From Hypsibius dujardini (Eukaryota > Tardigrada > Eutardigrada > Parachela > Hypsibiidae), in the NCBI GenBank assembly GCA_001579985.1, contig LRSR01009055.1, forward strand, positions 1 through 46,027: 46,027 nucleotides of DNA, read 5' to 3'. This document shows, piece by piece, positions 35,264 to 45,698 of the stretch. The first letter of the stretch is position 1, and every line of letters begins with the position of its first letter. The notes under the pieces were generated by a model. It was not told where the DNA came from. It saw only the letters and a program-made list of their open reading frames with translations, and did no database searches. The position numbers were made by a program, and so were the translations under genes.

Positions 35264-36555
35264 GAGTCCTTATCGAGTCGAGTCCCCCTGACAACTGAAA
35301 CAAACATGGGCGTCTCCTCTGCTTTCACGCATTCCTCCGGTTTATCCGATGTGCCATCCGGCTTGAAAATCGGATCTCCGAATACCTCATCCACACATTG
35401 TGCTTTGCCGTTGGGGTAGAATTCTAGCGCCTTGAATCTTCCAGTTTAATCGTCGCACCGGGGCAAAATATCGTCCTTATCTCGATCTGCGTTGTAAAAT
35501 ATTGTTTAAAAAAGGCCTCCCTCGTCAACGAGCCAATGCTTCTTTCCAAAATATTGATATAAAATAAGACGTAAATTCTAACAAAAATATTAGGAATAAT
35601 GATTAATCGAACAATATATTTTTGAATCGACTGAATTTCGAGATGTTTAATCTACCTATCCGAATCAGTCGACGTTCCACGAGACAGTCACAAATATCTC
35701 CATGGAACTATCCAAATGGTTCGTCTTGATGGGATTAAACACAAATTCTCCAGTCGTGAGAAAGAACGCAAAAGATTTTATTATTTTGCCGGCGTTGGCG
35801 TGTCTTGTACAAGTCATCCTCATCGCATTTTGGGATCCAGGTCGATTGACTGAGGACTTCGATTTTTCTGGAAGACCCCGAACCTTATTAAAACAACCTT
35901 ATTAACCTAACCCTCTGAGTGCCGGTCAGCTTACACTGGCTTAATTCTTCCTTCAAACTCCATTTGCTCATCGAGCATTTGCACTTTTTTGATACGGTTT
36001 TTTCTTTTGATCCTCTAACAGAACCGTAAAATATAAAGTAAAAACAACTTTTGAAAATAACCTTCGGAAGTGGTGAGAACTCATTAAGCCAAACTTGGCT
36101 TAAACTTAAATGGCATGTATACTAACTTGCGGTGCGTGCTGAAAAAAAATTCCGGGCTTCGAAATTAAAAAGGGTCCTAGCCAACGACTATACCAATAAA
36201 ATCCAGTTGAAAATGACATAAACAAGCAATCGAGAGCGGAATGAAAAAATTGAATTCACTAGGAAGATGTTTTGATTCCCTACAGGCAAAATGTCAGCTG
36301 TTGTCAGGTTGTTGTGTGGAGGCGCAACAGCGCCGTCTGGCGGTACGGCACTAACCGAGCAGGGAAAGTGCCAAATGAACCCTGCTCAGGTTAACCATTC
36401 AAGTTAGGTACTTTCCCTATTTAAGCCAACTTTGGCTGACCCAGCACTACCCGTATACCTAAAACACCCGTCAACCAGAGGGTTAAAGACTGATGAATTA
36501 AAGGGCCCCAAAGTGATGTTTCGATATTCCACGCAGGTGTTCTCCCTGATCAAAT
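35264..36555 (-). pseudogene. Decayed thyroglobulin type-1-like gene in unit 2
   Basis: Duplicate of 25700-26879. The second-module exon (to 35486) has an in-frame TAA (35446-35448) where the twin has AAA, and is cut off at 35264 before its normal stop. The first-module exon (35656-36555) reads STWIPKCDEDDLYKTRQRRQ but shifts frame after FCVLS, and is split by a 577-bp insertion at 35906-36482. No intact signal-peptide exon is seen. Confidence 0.75.
35906..36482. mobile_element. Small piggyBac-like insertion flanked by TTAA
   Basis: TTAA lies on both sides (35902-35905 and 36483-36486), and the uninterrupted relatives show the host sequence without it. The ends carry CCCTCTG and its complement. 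Inside are subterminal inverted repeats, GGTCAGCTTACACTGGCTTA against the complement of TAAGCCAACTTTGGCTGACC. There is no transposase frame. TTAA duplication is the signature of piggyBac elements; this would be a non-autonomous member. Confidence 0.7.
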
Positions 36556-36913
36556 CTGAAATGCAAAATCAGTTTTTTTATCAATAGGTGGATTCAGTAC
36601 AGAGGATGAATCACTTACACGCGACCACTTTTTTCAAAACCTCTTTTCTCTACAAAAACGTCTTCTTCCCATTCAACACATGTTCGATTTGGAGACCCCC
36701 ACGTTCTATCATCAATTCGACACGTTTTGGCCAGGATAAGAGAGTGTTTTAAGTTTTAGAGAGAGTGATAGTTTTTTAACGTTTAGCACAGAAAATATCT
36801 TTTTTGTTACGGCGGTTATTTGCTATCTCCAATGGGTCATTTTGTCCCTGATGGCTTGCCAAAAGCCTAACAATTAAGTACCCTGGACATTTTTTTTATC
36901 AAGGTGTAGCTAC

Positions 36914-37234
36914 CTGTCCGTATAAGTCGGCGTTCCACTGAACAATCGCAGTAGACTTTTGCGGAATTGTCCAAATGATTTTTCTTGACGGGATCAAACA
37001 CAATTTCTCCCGTCGTGGGAAGGACGCAAAAGGTTTCATTATTTTGTCGACGTTGGCGCATCACGTACAATCCGTTTTCGTCGCATTTCGGGATCCAAGT
37101 GGATTGACTAGGGACTTCGATTTTTCTCGGAGACCCCGGACCGCCGTTTAAAACGACCTTACTAAAGACTGACGCATTGAAAGGTGCCAAACTGATGCTC
37201 CGATATTCCACGCAGGAATTCTGTCGCAGCAAAT
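36914..37234 (-). pseudogene. Orphan first-module exon of a thyroglobulin type-1-like gene
   Basis: Nearly identical to exon 27968-28288 of the intact gene, same length (321 nt), frame open, splice sites kept. The matching second-module exon is deleted, and similarity stops inside the intron before the signal-peptide exon (about 37312). It could only be expressed if spliced to foreign exons. Confidence 0.7.
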
Positions 37235-38227
37235 CTGAAATGCAAAAATATCTGTTCATTCATAAGATGACTTGGGAATGACTCTCTATGGGAGCTTACT
37301 CTCTATGTGTACGAGGTAAAGGTCGTTAACCAGACCACTTTAGAAATGATGACTTAAGCAGGCGGGCAGGCCAGCAGGTGGCGTATAAGTCGTTTTTGCA
37401 AAGTCAACCCAGGGAGATGCAACCGAAGTGGCGCCTCTACCGGACTGCTTGCATACTTCTCCATTGAGATTCTTCCCTTCCTTTTTTGGACCCAAATTCG
37501 AACCATGAGGCTTAGGAACGAACTCAAATGGGTCAGAGAATTTTCTAAATGTTTTCAAGCCATCTGTTATGGCATGGCACCACTGCAGCGCCGGGAAATC
37601 AACGTTGAAGAAAACCGGCCTAGTTAACGACCTTTAACTCGTAGCAATCAGTCGCTTAACCATGTGAGACCAGCCGCTTGGTTATGGTCGCAAGTGGAAT
37701 TGGTGTTGCTTACTTGGAAAGATGTTCAAGCGCCGAATTCAGAACCGGGACTATCGCCACTCCAAAAAACACTTGGTAACTCCATGCCCCATCCCATAAC
37801 TGACATTCTCCCAGCAATACATCTCACATATCTCACTCCCATCTCCCAAAACAACCATCCCACATCTCCCATTGCCCCATTCACATACAAAAGTGGCCAA
37901 TATGCTTGGCCCACCTAGTCAAGCCATTCAACTCGGCCAGTGCATGGAATACTGCCCTGAACGAGTTAAGTGGCTGGACTCGGTGAGCCAAGCATTCCGT
38001 CGGTGTGTGTATCACATCTCACACCTTTCATTTGTTTAGCCATGTTCTAGTCAGCAAAACATGATAACGCAGAAATGACCAATTTAATCATAGCTGAGGA
38101 AGTTCCACCTGAAGTACAAGAAGCCTTGAGGTTCGCCTTAAAACTAATATCTACCCCCACCCCCACCCCCGCCATACCGAGGGAGGCGGGGCTTAGCTGT
38201 CCCTTGAGATTGCGAGCATTCGGTATG

Positions 38228-38390
38228 TAGCACTGTCAGCAAGGACAAGATCAACAAGTATCGACACATCGTGGACCGGGTGCTGTTCGTTCCGTTGGAT
38301 TTTGAAACCTCCGGACCTTGGGGACCGGAAGCCAAAACGCTGATCGCCGATGTCGCTGCGCGAATGGAGCACAAACGGGGAAGAAGCGCT
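38228..38390 (+). pseudogene. Fragment resembling the C-terminal part of a retrotransposon polymerase
   Basis: The forward frame reads KINKYRHIVDRVLFVPLDFE then TSGPWGPEAKTLIADVAARM. The pattern VP-x-x-x-ET-x-G-x-WGP-x-A followed by L-x2-x-[IV]-A-x-R is typical of the end of retrotransposon reverse-transcriptase polyproteins. No upstream RT palm motif (YxDD) is present. The frame continues to 38525 without recognisable homology. A decayed relic. Confidence 0.4.
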
Positions 38391-39414
38391 CTTTCGGGTA
38401 ATTGCGACAGCGAATTAGTATTGAAATCTAAAAAGGAAATGCGTTTTGTGCGCTGGACATTCATTCTCGTTCCTCGTGCACGTGGGCTGGATGAAATATT
38501 TCCTTTTGTAAAAATCAAGAATTAACTTGGCTTTTTTTTGCCTTTTTTACTCTTTTTACCTGGCATTATTGTGCGTATACGCTCTGATACAACGGTTATT
38601 AATTGAACGCAAAAAAAACAGTCAACGAGGAATCTGATTCGGCGGGATCGCGCCGAGTTTCGAGATTCAGTGAACAAAACCAGTGAATCGCTTCTAATTT
38701 TCCGCCGTAGTGACTGCTGTCTCTTGCGGTTTTTCATGTAACAGATTCAATATTGGTGAGTGCAACAAATTCACCCGCCATTCTGTGGCTTTACATGTCA
38801 TGATCGATTACCTGCGGTCCAATCTATATTCAGCTTCGGGCACAACAATTCGTGCAGCCGTGTGATGTGCTCAATGAGGCTTTGTTGGACTTTGTAACAG
38901 CTCGTTAACCAGACGTGAGATATTCTTTTGTCGGTGCACCGCATTTTCACATTTTCACCATTCGAGAACGACGAAGAGCAGAGTCGTACCGTAAGATGTA
39001 GACCGCTGTCGAAGAAACTGATCAGTTCTCAAGCAGACAAGGGCCCGTGATGATGCTAACCTCTGAGGAATGCTCATAAAAAAAATGCGAAACCAAACAA
39101 AATATCTAAATCTGTAAATTCATTAAACTGAAATAAAAATTCAATAGCCGAATTATATTTAATTTGTGTTTTAGTGTTTATAAAACACGTTGCTGAGATA
39201 TTGCTCAAAGTTTCACGGCAGATGCGAACTTTCTCTTTATGGAATGATAAGACTCTTCAGAAACCAAATAGAAATCTCAATAAATTCAGATACTCCAATG
39301 ATGCTTCTTAAAATAACAATTATTTGACTCTCGGACCATCGTACAGTTTACATGTAATCGGGCTAGGAATGGTAAAACCTAAAACTTGTCAACAAATTTG
39401 TTTTTTTAAAGTCA

Positions 39415-39900
39415 ACTCAACTTACAAGGGATTATTTATCTGCGTCAATCTGAGATCTGGTCTAAATTTTTCTTATGCATACGTACTATCAAATTATGAT
39501 TTTAGAAAATATGACTGGTTCCCCTCAGCTCTCTGTTTGAGTTGGAAAAATCGGGGAAGACTCATATTACGGCAGCAGCTTTAAAGCTTTCATCATAGCA
39601 TTGATTGCTTGAATAACGAAAATTATTTTGTTTGTTTACCCTTTTAACGGTTCAGGCAAACAAATCGATGCACAAGCCATGCAATAATCAATCAATCAAT
39701 CAATCGATTAATTATTGTTATTACGAAAGCGTTAAATAACTACCGCAAAAGAAATCTTCTCCTATTTTTTTCATCTCAAACAGGAAACCGAGGGGAACTG
39801 GTCGTATTTTCTAAAATCATGGTCTAATAATACGCATCCATGAAAAAAATTTAGACCCGATCTCAGACTGACGCAAGTAAATATTCCCTTGTTAAAGTAG
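39415..39900. mobile_element. Inverted-repeat element, copy in unit 2
   Basis: The duplicate of 31905-32395, with arms about 39420-39552 and 39775-39895. An open frame at 39324-39584 is just the left arm read through. Confidence 0.6.
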
Positions 39901-40792
39901 ATTTTAATTCCGTTGCCTTTAAAAAAACTTTCTAGTTTAAATGGATTTCATTTCATTAAGTTTACCATTTTCCAGTTGAATTTTTAGTAATTTAAGCGTT
40001 AAGTTAAGTTTTGCTAGTAAGCTTAAAAAAATTAGTTATGAAACGTTTTAGTTTAGTTTGACAAAAAGTTTTAATTTAGCTTCATCTTTGCAAAACCTAA
40101 AGCTTAATTTTAATGGGATTATTTCACTAATTTGAAATTATTTTCTGTTTCTTTTCCAGTGAATTGTTAGGAACTGAGACTTGTAACAAACAAAAAGAAC
40201 TAAAGCCGAAAAACAAGTTTTAGGTTTATTGTTAGGTCAATCTTTTTTAGTTTTGTGTAACTTCACCATTCCAATACATAACCACAATTCAATCTTAAGT
40301 CATACCCAATCTGTAAATTAAGTCAAATTCGTTCATATAATTAGAAAAATTTCTATGAAATTTTCTATAAGCCTTCATAAATTTCGCGCGTAGTAACAGT
40401 TGCATTCTTTTATTGTATCACACACACACACACTCGCACATTTCCCGCCACGTTGAGGTGTCACATAATACGCGGCAACGAACTGCCCATAGCGACCCGC
40501 GTGGAGAACTCGAAGGACATCGCATTTTTCAGCGGTCGTCATGTCGCGAACATCATTTCGCGGGATTAAAACAGAACTCTCTAACATTGTTATGCACCGG
40601 CATCTTGACCGCACAACGAACAGACAGGTTCCGATAAATCACAGCTCACTGTCACGCGCCGTAATTGATGGTCAGGGTAAGAGAGAGAGATAGAGAGAAA
40701 GAGAGAAAGAGAGAGATGACAAGAAAGAAAGTGTACTGTCACGTTAAAATATATTGCCCTTCCCTTGAGGGGGAAAGATGAAAAACCAACAC

Positions 40793-40800
40793 ATAAAAGG
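40793..40800 (+). promoter_or_regulatory. Possible TATA box of catalase-like gene 2
   Basis: ATAAAAGG about 72 bp upstream of the ATG, at the position of the ATAAAA of copy 1. Motif and position only. Confidence 0.35.
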
Positions 40801-40871
40801 CGTGTCTGAATAGAACAAAACATTTTGCGTCTAGAGCAAATATTTCTTCCTTATTTTTTTCTTTCTAAAAA

Positions 40872-42284
40872 ATGGCGTTTGCCTTGCTAGCTTTGTCCCT
40901 AGCTGCCGTGGTGGGCCAAGCCCTGGCTGTACTCCCAGATGGCTACGTGCAAATGAAAGCCGCACAAAAGCAGAAGATCATCGGCGACCAAATCCTTGCC
41001 AGTCAATACAAGACCTTGCCCAACGGGAAGTACGATGTCGGGGTGGAGATTTCCGAGACCGATCCGCGTCTCCTCGATGTCCCCTTCGTGCAGGAAGTGT
41101 TTTGGGGAACTTCGGATGAGTTGGCAGAGGGCCGGGACAAGATCATCTCGCCCTATGGAGTGGCCGCCACGTGTGAGCTCAAGATCTTCCCCAATTCCCC
41201 GTACACCGGCATTTACCAAAGCGGCGGATTGTGCGTGATGAGGTTGTCATCTAACGGAGGCTTGCCCGGTGCTCGCATTGTGCCGTTCGTCGCAGTCAAG
41301 GTTTGTTTGCTCAGTGCAGGAAAAAATTCATGCTGTAGTCATCGCATTCATTTTGAATCTCTAGGTTTTTATCGATGGGCAGCGGTCTCAGAATATTCAC
41401 GTCGGTTAGTAATTCGAAGCAGTTGCTTGTCTCTTTGCTTGTTGTTTTGCCTGCCTGGTTGTTTGTGTGTCTGTCTGTCTGTGTGCCTGTCTGTGTGTCT
41501 GTGTGTCTGTCTGTCTGTCTGTGTGTCTGTGTGTCTGTGTGTCTGTTTGTCTGTTTGTCTGTCTGCCTGGTTGTTTGTCTATCTATCTATCTGACTGTCT
41601 GTATGTCTGTCTGTCTGTTTGTCTGTTTGTCTGTCAGTCTGTCAGCTAACTGACGAATACATTTCTAATTCGACAGGTGTCAATGTCGCGGGTCAAATTG
41701 CTGGTAACGAAACCCGCTTCTTCAAAGACCCCTTACCCTCGGGATACGACGTGACTGTGGATCCGAACTCTCCCGATTTCATCAAGGCTTTCGCCGTGGG
41801 TCTGCAGGAGTCCATCGACACCTTGTCCTGCGATCCTGGCACCTCGGCGGCTGAGTGCAAACTTCTCCGCCCCGTCAACATCGGCACGCTCGGCCAGGTG
41901 GAGCAGGCCTCGGTCGACCGCAACGGCTACAACGCCACCAAAATCTACGCCCCTTACCTGGTTCGACTCGTGCCCAACGCGGAGCTGGTCCCGCTCGACC
42001 AGGGCACCGTCAACTACCGCGCCGAACTGGTGAGGACCCTCAAGGCGGACTATCGGATGTTCGACGTCGAGACAAAGCGCAGCTCCTGCGACGACTGGAT
42101 CAAGATCGGGGAATTGTGGTCGCGCAGTGTCTTCACCGCAGGCAACTACGAGGATCAGAGGCTCCGTTATCAGCAGTCCCGTCGCCAGTGGTCCCCCGAG
42201 TTCATCGCGCCCGGCCCGGTCTGCAACGGTCCCATTGGTCAGCTGACATATGGCGATTACGCCAAGTGGGTTCCATCCAAATAA
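40872..42284 (+). CDS. Secreted catalase-superfamily-like protein, copy 2
   Basis: Exons 40872-41300, 41365-41404 and 41677-42284 have exactly the lengths of copy 1 (429, 40, 608 nt) and give 358 residues. Only seven residues differ from copy 1: Thr to Val in exon 1, and in exon 3 Glu to Ala, Thr to Pro, Pro to Asp, Leu to Phe, Ser to Thr and His to Tyr. Four of the seven fall within about 35 residues at the start of exon 3. By eye there are about nine replacement and six silent base changes. The signal peptide, the DGQRSQN motif and the AATAAA overlapping the stop are kept. It is the product of the tandem duplication and appears functional. Confidence 0.82.
41462..41642 (+). repeat. CTGT/GTGT microsatellite in intron 2 of catalase-like gene 2
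   Basis: The same tract as in copy 1 but about 70 bp shorter, at the same place in intron 2 (41405-41676). Confidence 0.95.
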
Positions 42285-42285
42285 A
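42280..42285 (+). terminator. Poly(A) signal overlapping the stop codon, copy 2
   Basis: AATAAA contains the TAA stop at 42282-42284. Confidence 0.6.
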
Positions 42286-42349
42286 GCCTCGATTTTCCAA
42301 CGAATTACCCGTTTTTTGTATTGTTTTGTACCGTTCCAAAACTTTTCCA

Positions 42350-43671
42350 TTTTTTTCAACGTAAGTTTTCTATCTTTTTTGTTTTCAACAGCAGTAATGT
42401 AATTCTGTATCGCCGAAGAGTTAATAAAAATGGAAAGGGATGGGAAAGGATGGGGGAGGGGAAAAGCTGAACGGTCGGGAAGGGTGTGACGAAAACGGGG
42501 ACGATCTTCACGTGGTATTGTAGCAACGTGATTTTAAGGCGCAACGCGAATTGCGTTTTCCTGATATACGGCCCAGGTGTGCGTACAAACGCACCTACGC
42601 ACTGAAATGCGCCTCAGTCTTCGATCAAGCAACTTACCAACGATCCGAATCCTTAATGATCTTCAACCAAGAGATCGATCAACAAAAAAACAAGCTCTTA
42701 CGTTAGCTACCGGCGGAGGGTAGCCTTTCCTTTTTTCTCCGCTCTGGCAAATTCTCGCTGAGACAATCCTTGAGGCAAAAACCAGCGCTCAAAAATTGTA
42801 TTTCTTCGGTTTTCGGTAAAAAATGTCGGGCATTTCCAACAGAAACGATAGATTTTTAACGGGTAATATTTGGAATAAAATATTTATAGAAATTCAGATG
42901 GAGTGGTGGGCAAACAACCCGGGGGCGTGGCTACAGCTGCGCCTTAGAACCGCGTCGTTACAGTCTTGAACCAAAGTTTGGAATTTTTTTGGTTTTTTGT
43001 ATGTTTTTGGTTTAGGATGAATTAGTATTTTTTTCCTCATTTTTGAGCAGCAAAAAAAACATGGTGCCAATAATTTCCAGGCTGTCAAATTATATAGCTT
43101 CTCCATCTCCGCTGCCATCTCTTTCAGATGATATGCGCGACCAGAGATCTTCGCCGGAGGTAGAAATAGTAAAAAAAGCCTCAAGTAAAACAACTAAACT
43201 CTAGATAAACCGAAACTTCTAGGAGCTAATGTCTTGCCTTTCTTTTCTTTTCGCAGTTAATTAAAAAGTAAACTAACAATTAAATTACTAAAGAATATGT
43301 GGGGAAAAACGAATATAAGATTACTTTACAGAGATCTACGTTGTCAGTTAAGTACAGAAGTAAACCTGAAAGCTTATTTACTGCGGGCTCCAAAAATCGG
43401 CACCAAATTATTGAGGCTTTACAATTCCATTTTTCTAAATTTATCTGAACTACATTACAGAATTCCGCAATTCTTCAAATGTTCAAACGTAATTTAAGCG
43501 CTTAAGTAATCTAAATTAGCTTTACGTGAAGCACCTTTTTCTCGCATTTTAGATCATTTGCTAGATTCATCTAGAAACAACATTACCGTACGAGGTTAAA
43601 CTTTTAATTCGGATAACGGGCAAAATCGCTTTTAATTTGGCGAGCTTTTTGCGTTCCGTGCTGTCTCACCA
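42350..43671. other. 3' flank of unit 2 and following spacer
   Basis: 42350-42897 is absent from unit 1 and holds no recognisable gene. 42897-43056 repeats the 3' flank of unit 1. 43060-43671 shows nothing recognisable. Confidence 0.45.
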
Positions 43672-44110
43672 GGAAACGTTATGGCATTTGACCTCCAGAT
43701 CGGATATGGTTTTTTCCCGCAAATACCTGTCTATATATCATGATTTAACATTGGGGTCTCGGGCTGCAATCACATTGGCGTTTCAGAAAAAAATAAGGAA
43801 GAAAAAAACTCCCTTACCACTAATGTGCTATCGCCCGGGGCTTGATTGATTGATTCATCAGCCATGTTTCCGAAGTTTGAATTTGTTCATCCCAACCGCT
43901 GTAAAAATATCGTTTTCTTTGATAACGTTTGATTCCACAATTTTTGACACTTATCCACTCCAAATTCAATTTGAAATCGATTAGCATCAGCAGAATATTT
44001 TTTCGATGCCAGGGGGCAGAGATATGGGCTTGTATCAATCTAGGCTTCCGAGTGACTCTGCAGAAATTACCCGTAGTTCCGCTCCCTGGCATCCGAAAAA
44101 TACTCTGCTG
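43672..44110. mobile_element. Foldback element A, rearranged copy
   Basis: It starts with AGGAAACGTTATGGCATTTG and follows the left arm of 16541-17299 through TTGATTGATTGATTCATCAG to the GGATGCC-like centre. The centre is inverted relative to the 16.5-kb copy, and the right arm is lost soon after 44110. Confidence 0.65.
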
Positions 44111-44888
44111 ATGGCAATCGATTTCATATCTAATTTGAAGAGGAGGATATTAGAAGGATTTTTTGGAAGAAGAGTTTTGTTTTAATTTTCGCGTCAAATT
44201 ATGGTTCCCTTAATACTGGTGTTAAATCAATGAATCAAGCGTTATGAGAAACAGCTACACGTTGTGGCCAGACTTGGCTCAAACTTCGACCACCCCATTT
44301 TGCTGGGCGCCGGTGAAAAGTTGGTTTTAATTCGGTCGGCCTGAGGTTTCGCCACTTGTGTAGCACGCTTTACTCTATATTCTTACACACTCTTGTCAGA
44401 CACGCACAGGCACACATTGCAGGTGACAGCAGGTACGTTTATTCTGTTTTTTTCCGGTCTCCAAAAATATCATCTCTTCCAAAACTAATGGGCTTGCATT
44501 TTTAATCTGTCAAAAAGTGTCTGACCGTTTGCAGGAGGCTGTAAATGTGTCCCGTGGATTATCTGTCAACTCTGTTGAGTTTAGTCGGTTGTTTCGGTTG
44601 CCTGTACGAGAGTGCAAGTGATGTGTCCCCACTTAGTCGAATTCAAAGTTTCATGTCATAATGTTTTAAATCGAATTTTCCTATTCAGTTTAAGATAATT
44701 TTCCAGTTAATTTTAAAGTGCAAAATTGAATTTCCCAATTATTAAAAAATATGAAGGAAAAAAGTACATGTATTGTACATGTATGTACATGTATTATATA
44801 TTAAAGAAAAAAAATTATTAATTATGCGGTGATCGGCACAATTGCATCGTGCAGTTAAAACTGAACCACGAAACATAAGACGGAACAC

Positions 44889-44894
44889 TTTATT
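44889..44894 (-). terminator. Poly(A) signal of the N-acetyltransferase-like gene
   Basis: AATAAA on the minus strand, about 55 bp beyond the TGA stop at 44948-44950. Confidence 0.55.
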
Positions 44895-44947
44895 AGAATT
44901 TCCAGGTCTCTCTGCTACTCAAATCACGTTTATCACACTTTCACTGA

Positions 44948-45698
44948 TCATTCATCAACAGGTTTAGGGATGTATGCAACAAAAGCCTTGTCTGCCCCGA
45001 CATTCTCAATGTATTTATCGATGGCCCGATTGGCGGTCTCCTCGGAAAGGAAATCGCCAAAATGCGCCCGCAGCTGCTCCACCGCTTCCTCGCGTGTCTT
45101 TGTAGGAACCATGACACGATTCCTGTTTTCGTCCTCATAGACGTACATCGTACCAGCTGACAATGTGAACCGCCCACGTGGGAAGCGGTAAACAAAGATG
45201 CGATCCATTATGGGCGACAGTTTCGCGTCCTTGAAGCAGGCTCGTCGCACGGCGCTCAGCTCTTCGATCGTCCGTTCAACCAGGTTGAACTCAATGAACT
45301 GCGCGTAGTTGGTCTCGTCGATCTCCACTTTCCAGTGCATTTCCGTGTTGGGATTGACGTGGTACTTCACCACGTAGCCCGGTTCCCCGTTAACCTGCCA
45401 AGAAAACCTTAATCTTCCGGCACCCGGGATTGATTGATTGATTGATCAGCAAGTTTCACATTTTGTTCATCCCAATCTTTTTCTAACCTGGCGGCGTTCC
45501 AGCCTCAAGTGCCACAGAGACTGCTGATAGACGGGAGAAACTTCTCCTTCAAAGTCCAGGCACATGATGTTTTCGTTGAGCATCGGAAGAGCCCCGGCAT
45601 CGACAAGGTATCGTTTGCCATCTGGGAGACGGATTAGCAGCAGCGAGTGGTTGTAAACAGCTCCGTTGATTTGACCGAGGAGAAATTTAACGTCGTAC
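44948..45698 (-). CDS. Arylamine N-acetyltransferase-like protein, last two exons
   Basis: Exons 45488-45698 and 44948-45394 are joined in phase 0; the first starts in mid-codon, so earlier exons lie beyond the right edge or in an unrecognised part of 45700-46027. The first exon reads INGAVYNHSLLLIRLPDGKR then YLVDAGALP. The His and the Asp of VDAG fit two members of the Cys-His-Asp triad of arylamine N-acetyltransferases, which move acetyl from acetyl-CoA to aromatic amines or hydrazines. The Cys-bearing exon (RGG-x-C motif) is not visible. The second exon has the expected C-terminal pattern (DETNYAQFIEFNL, LSPIMDRIFVYRF) and ends IPKPVDE. A foldback-like fragment (about 45428-45475) sits in the intron. 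Similarity is clear by pattern but untested. Confidence 0.7.

Larger units (their letters stand above)
37313..40790. other. Unit 2 DNA upstream of catalase-like gene 2
   Basis: Apart from the retroelement fragment and the inverted-repeat element listed separately, no gene is seen. It holds a pyrimidine-rich CATCTCCC tract (about 37790-37880), AACTAA-rich DNA (40000-40260) and a GAGA tract (40678-40716), all shared with unit 1 except small indels. Confidence 0.5.
35263..43060 (+). repeat. Tandem segmental duplication, unit 2
   Basis: Direct repeat of 25714-35038, starting abruptly inside a thyroglobulin-like exon next to a foldback-element fragment. It has a TTAA-flanked insertion (35906-36482) and an extra 550 bp after the catalase-like gene (42350-42897), and lacks several unit 1 segments. 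Confidence 0.85.

Noticed and set aside
38522-38737. Minus-strand frame with lysine-rich MPGKKSKKGKKK start
   Set aside because: It is the A-rich complement of a T-rich stretch next to a retroelement relic; its unit 1 version differs in frame.
41733-42359. 208-codon minus-strand open frame opposite the catalase-like last exon
   Set aside because: A GC-rich shadow of a real exon; it is duplicated only because the exon is.
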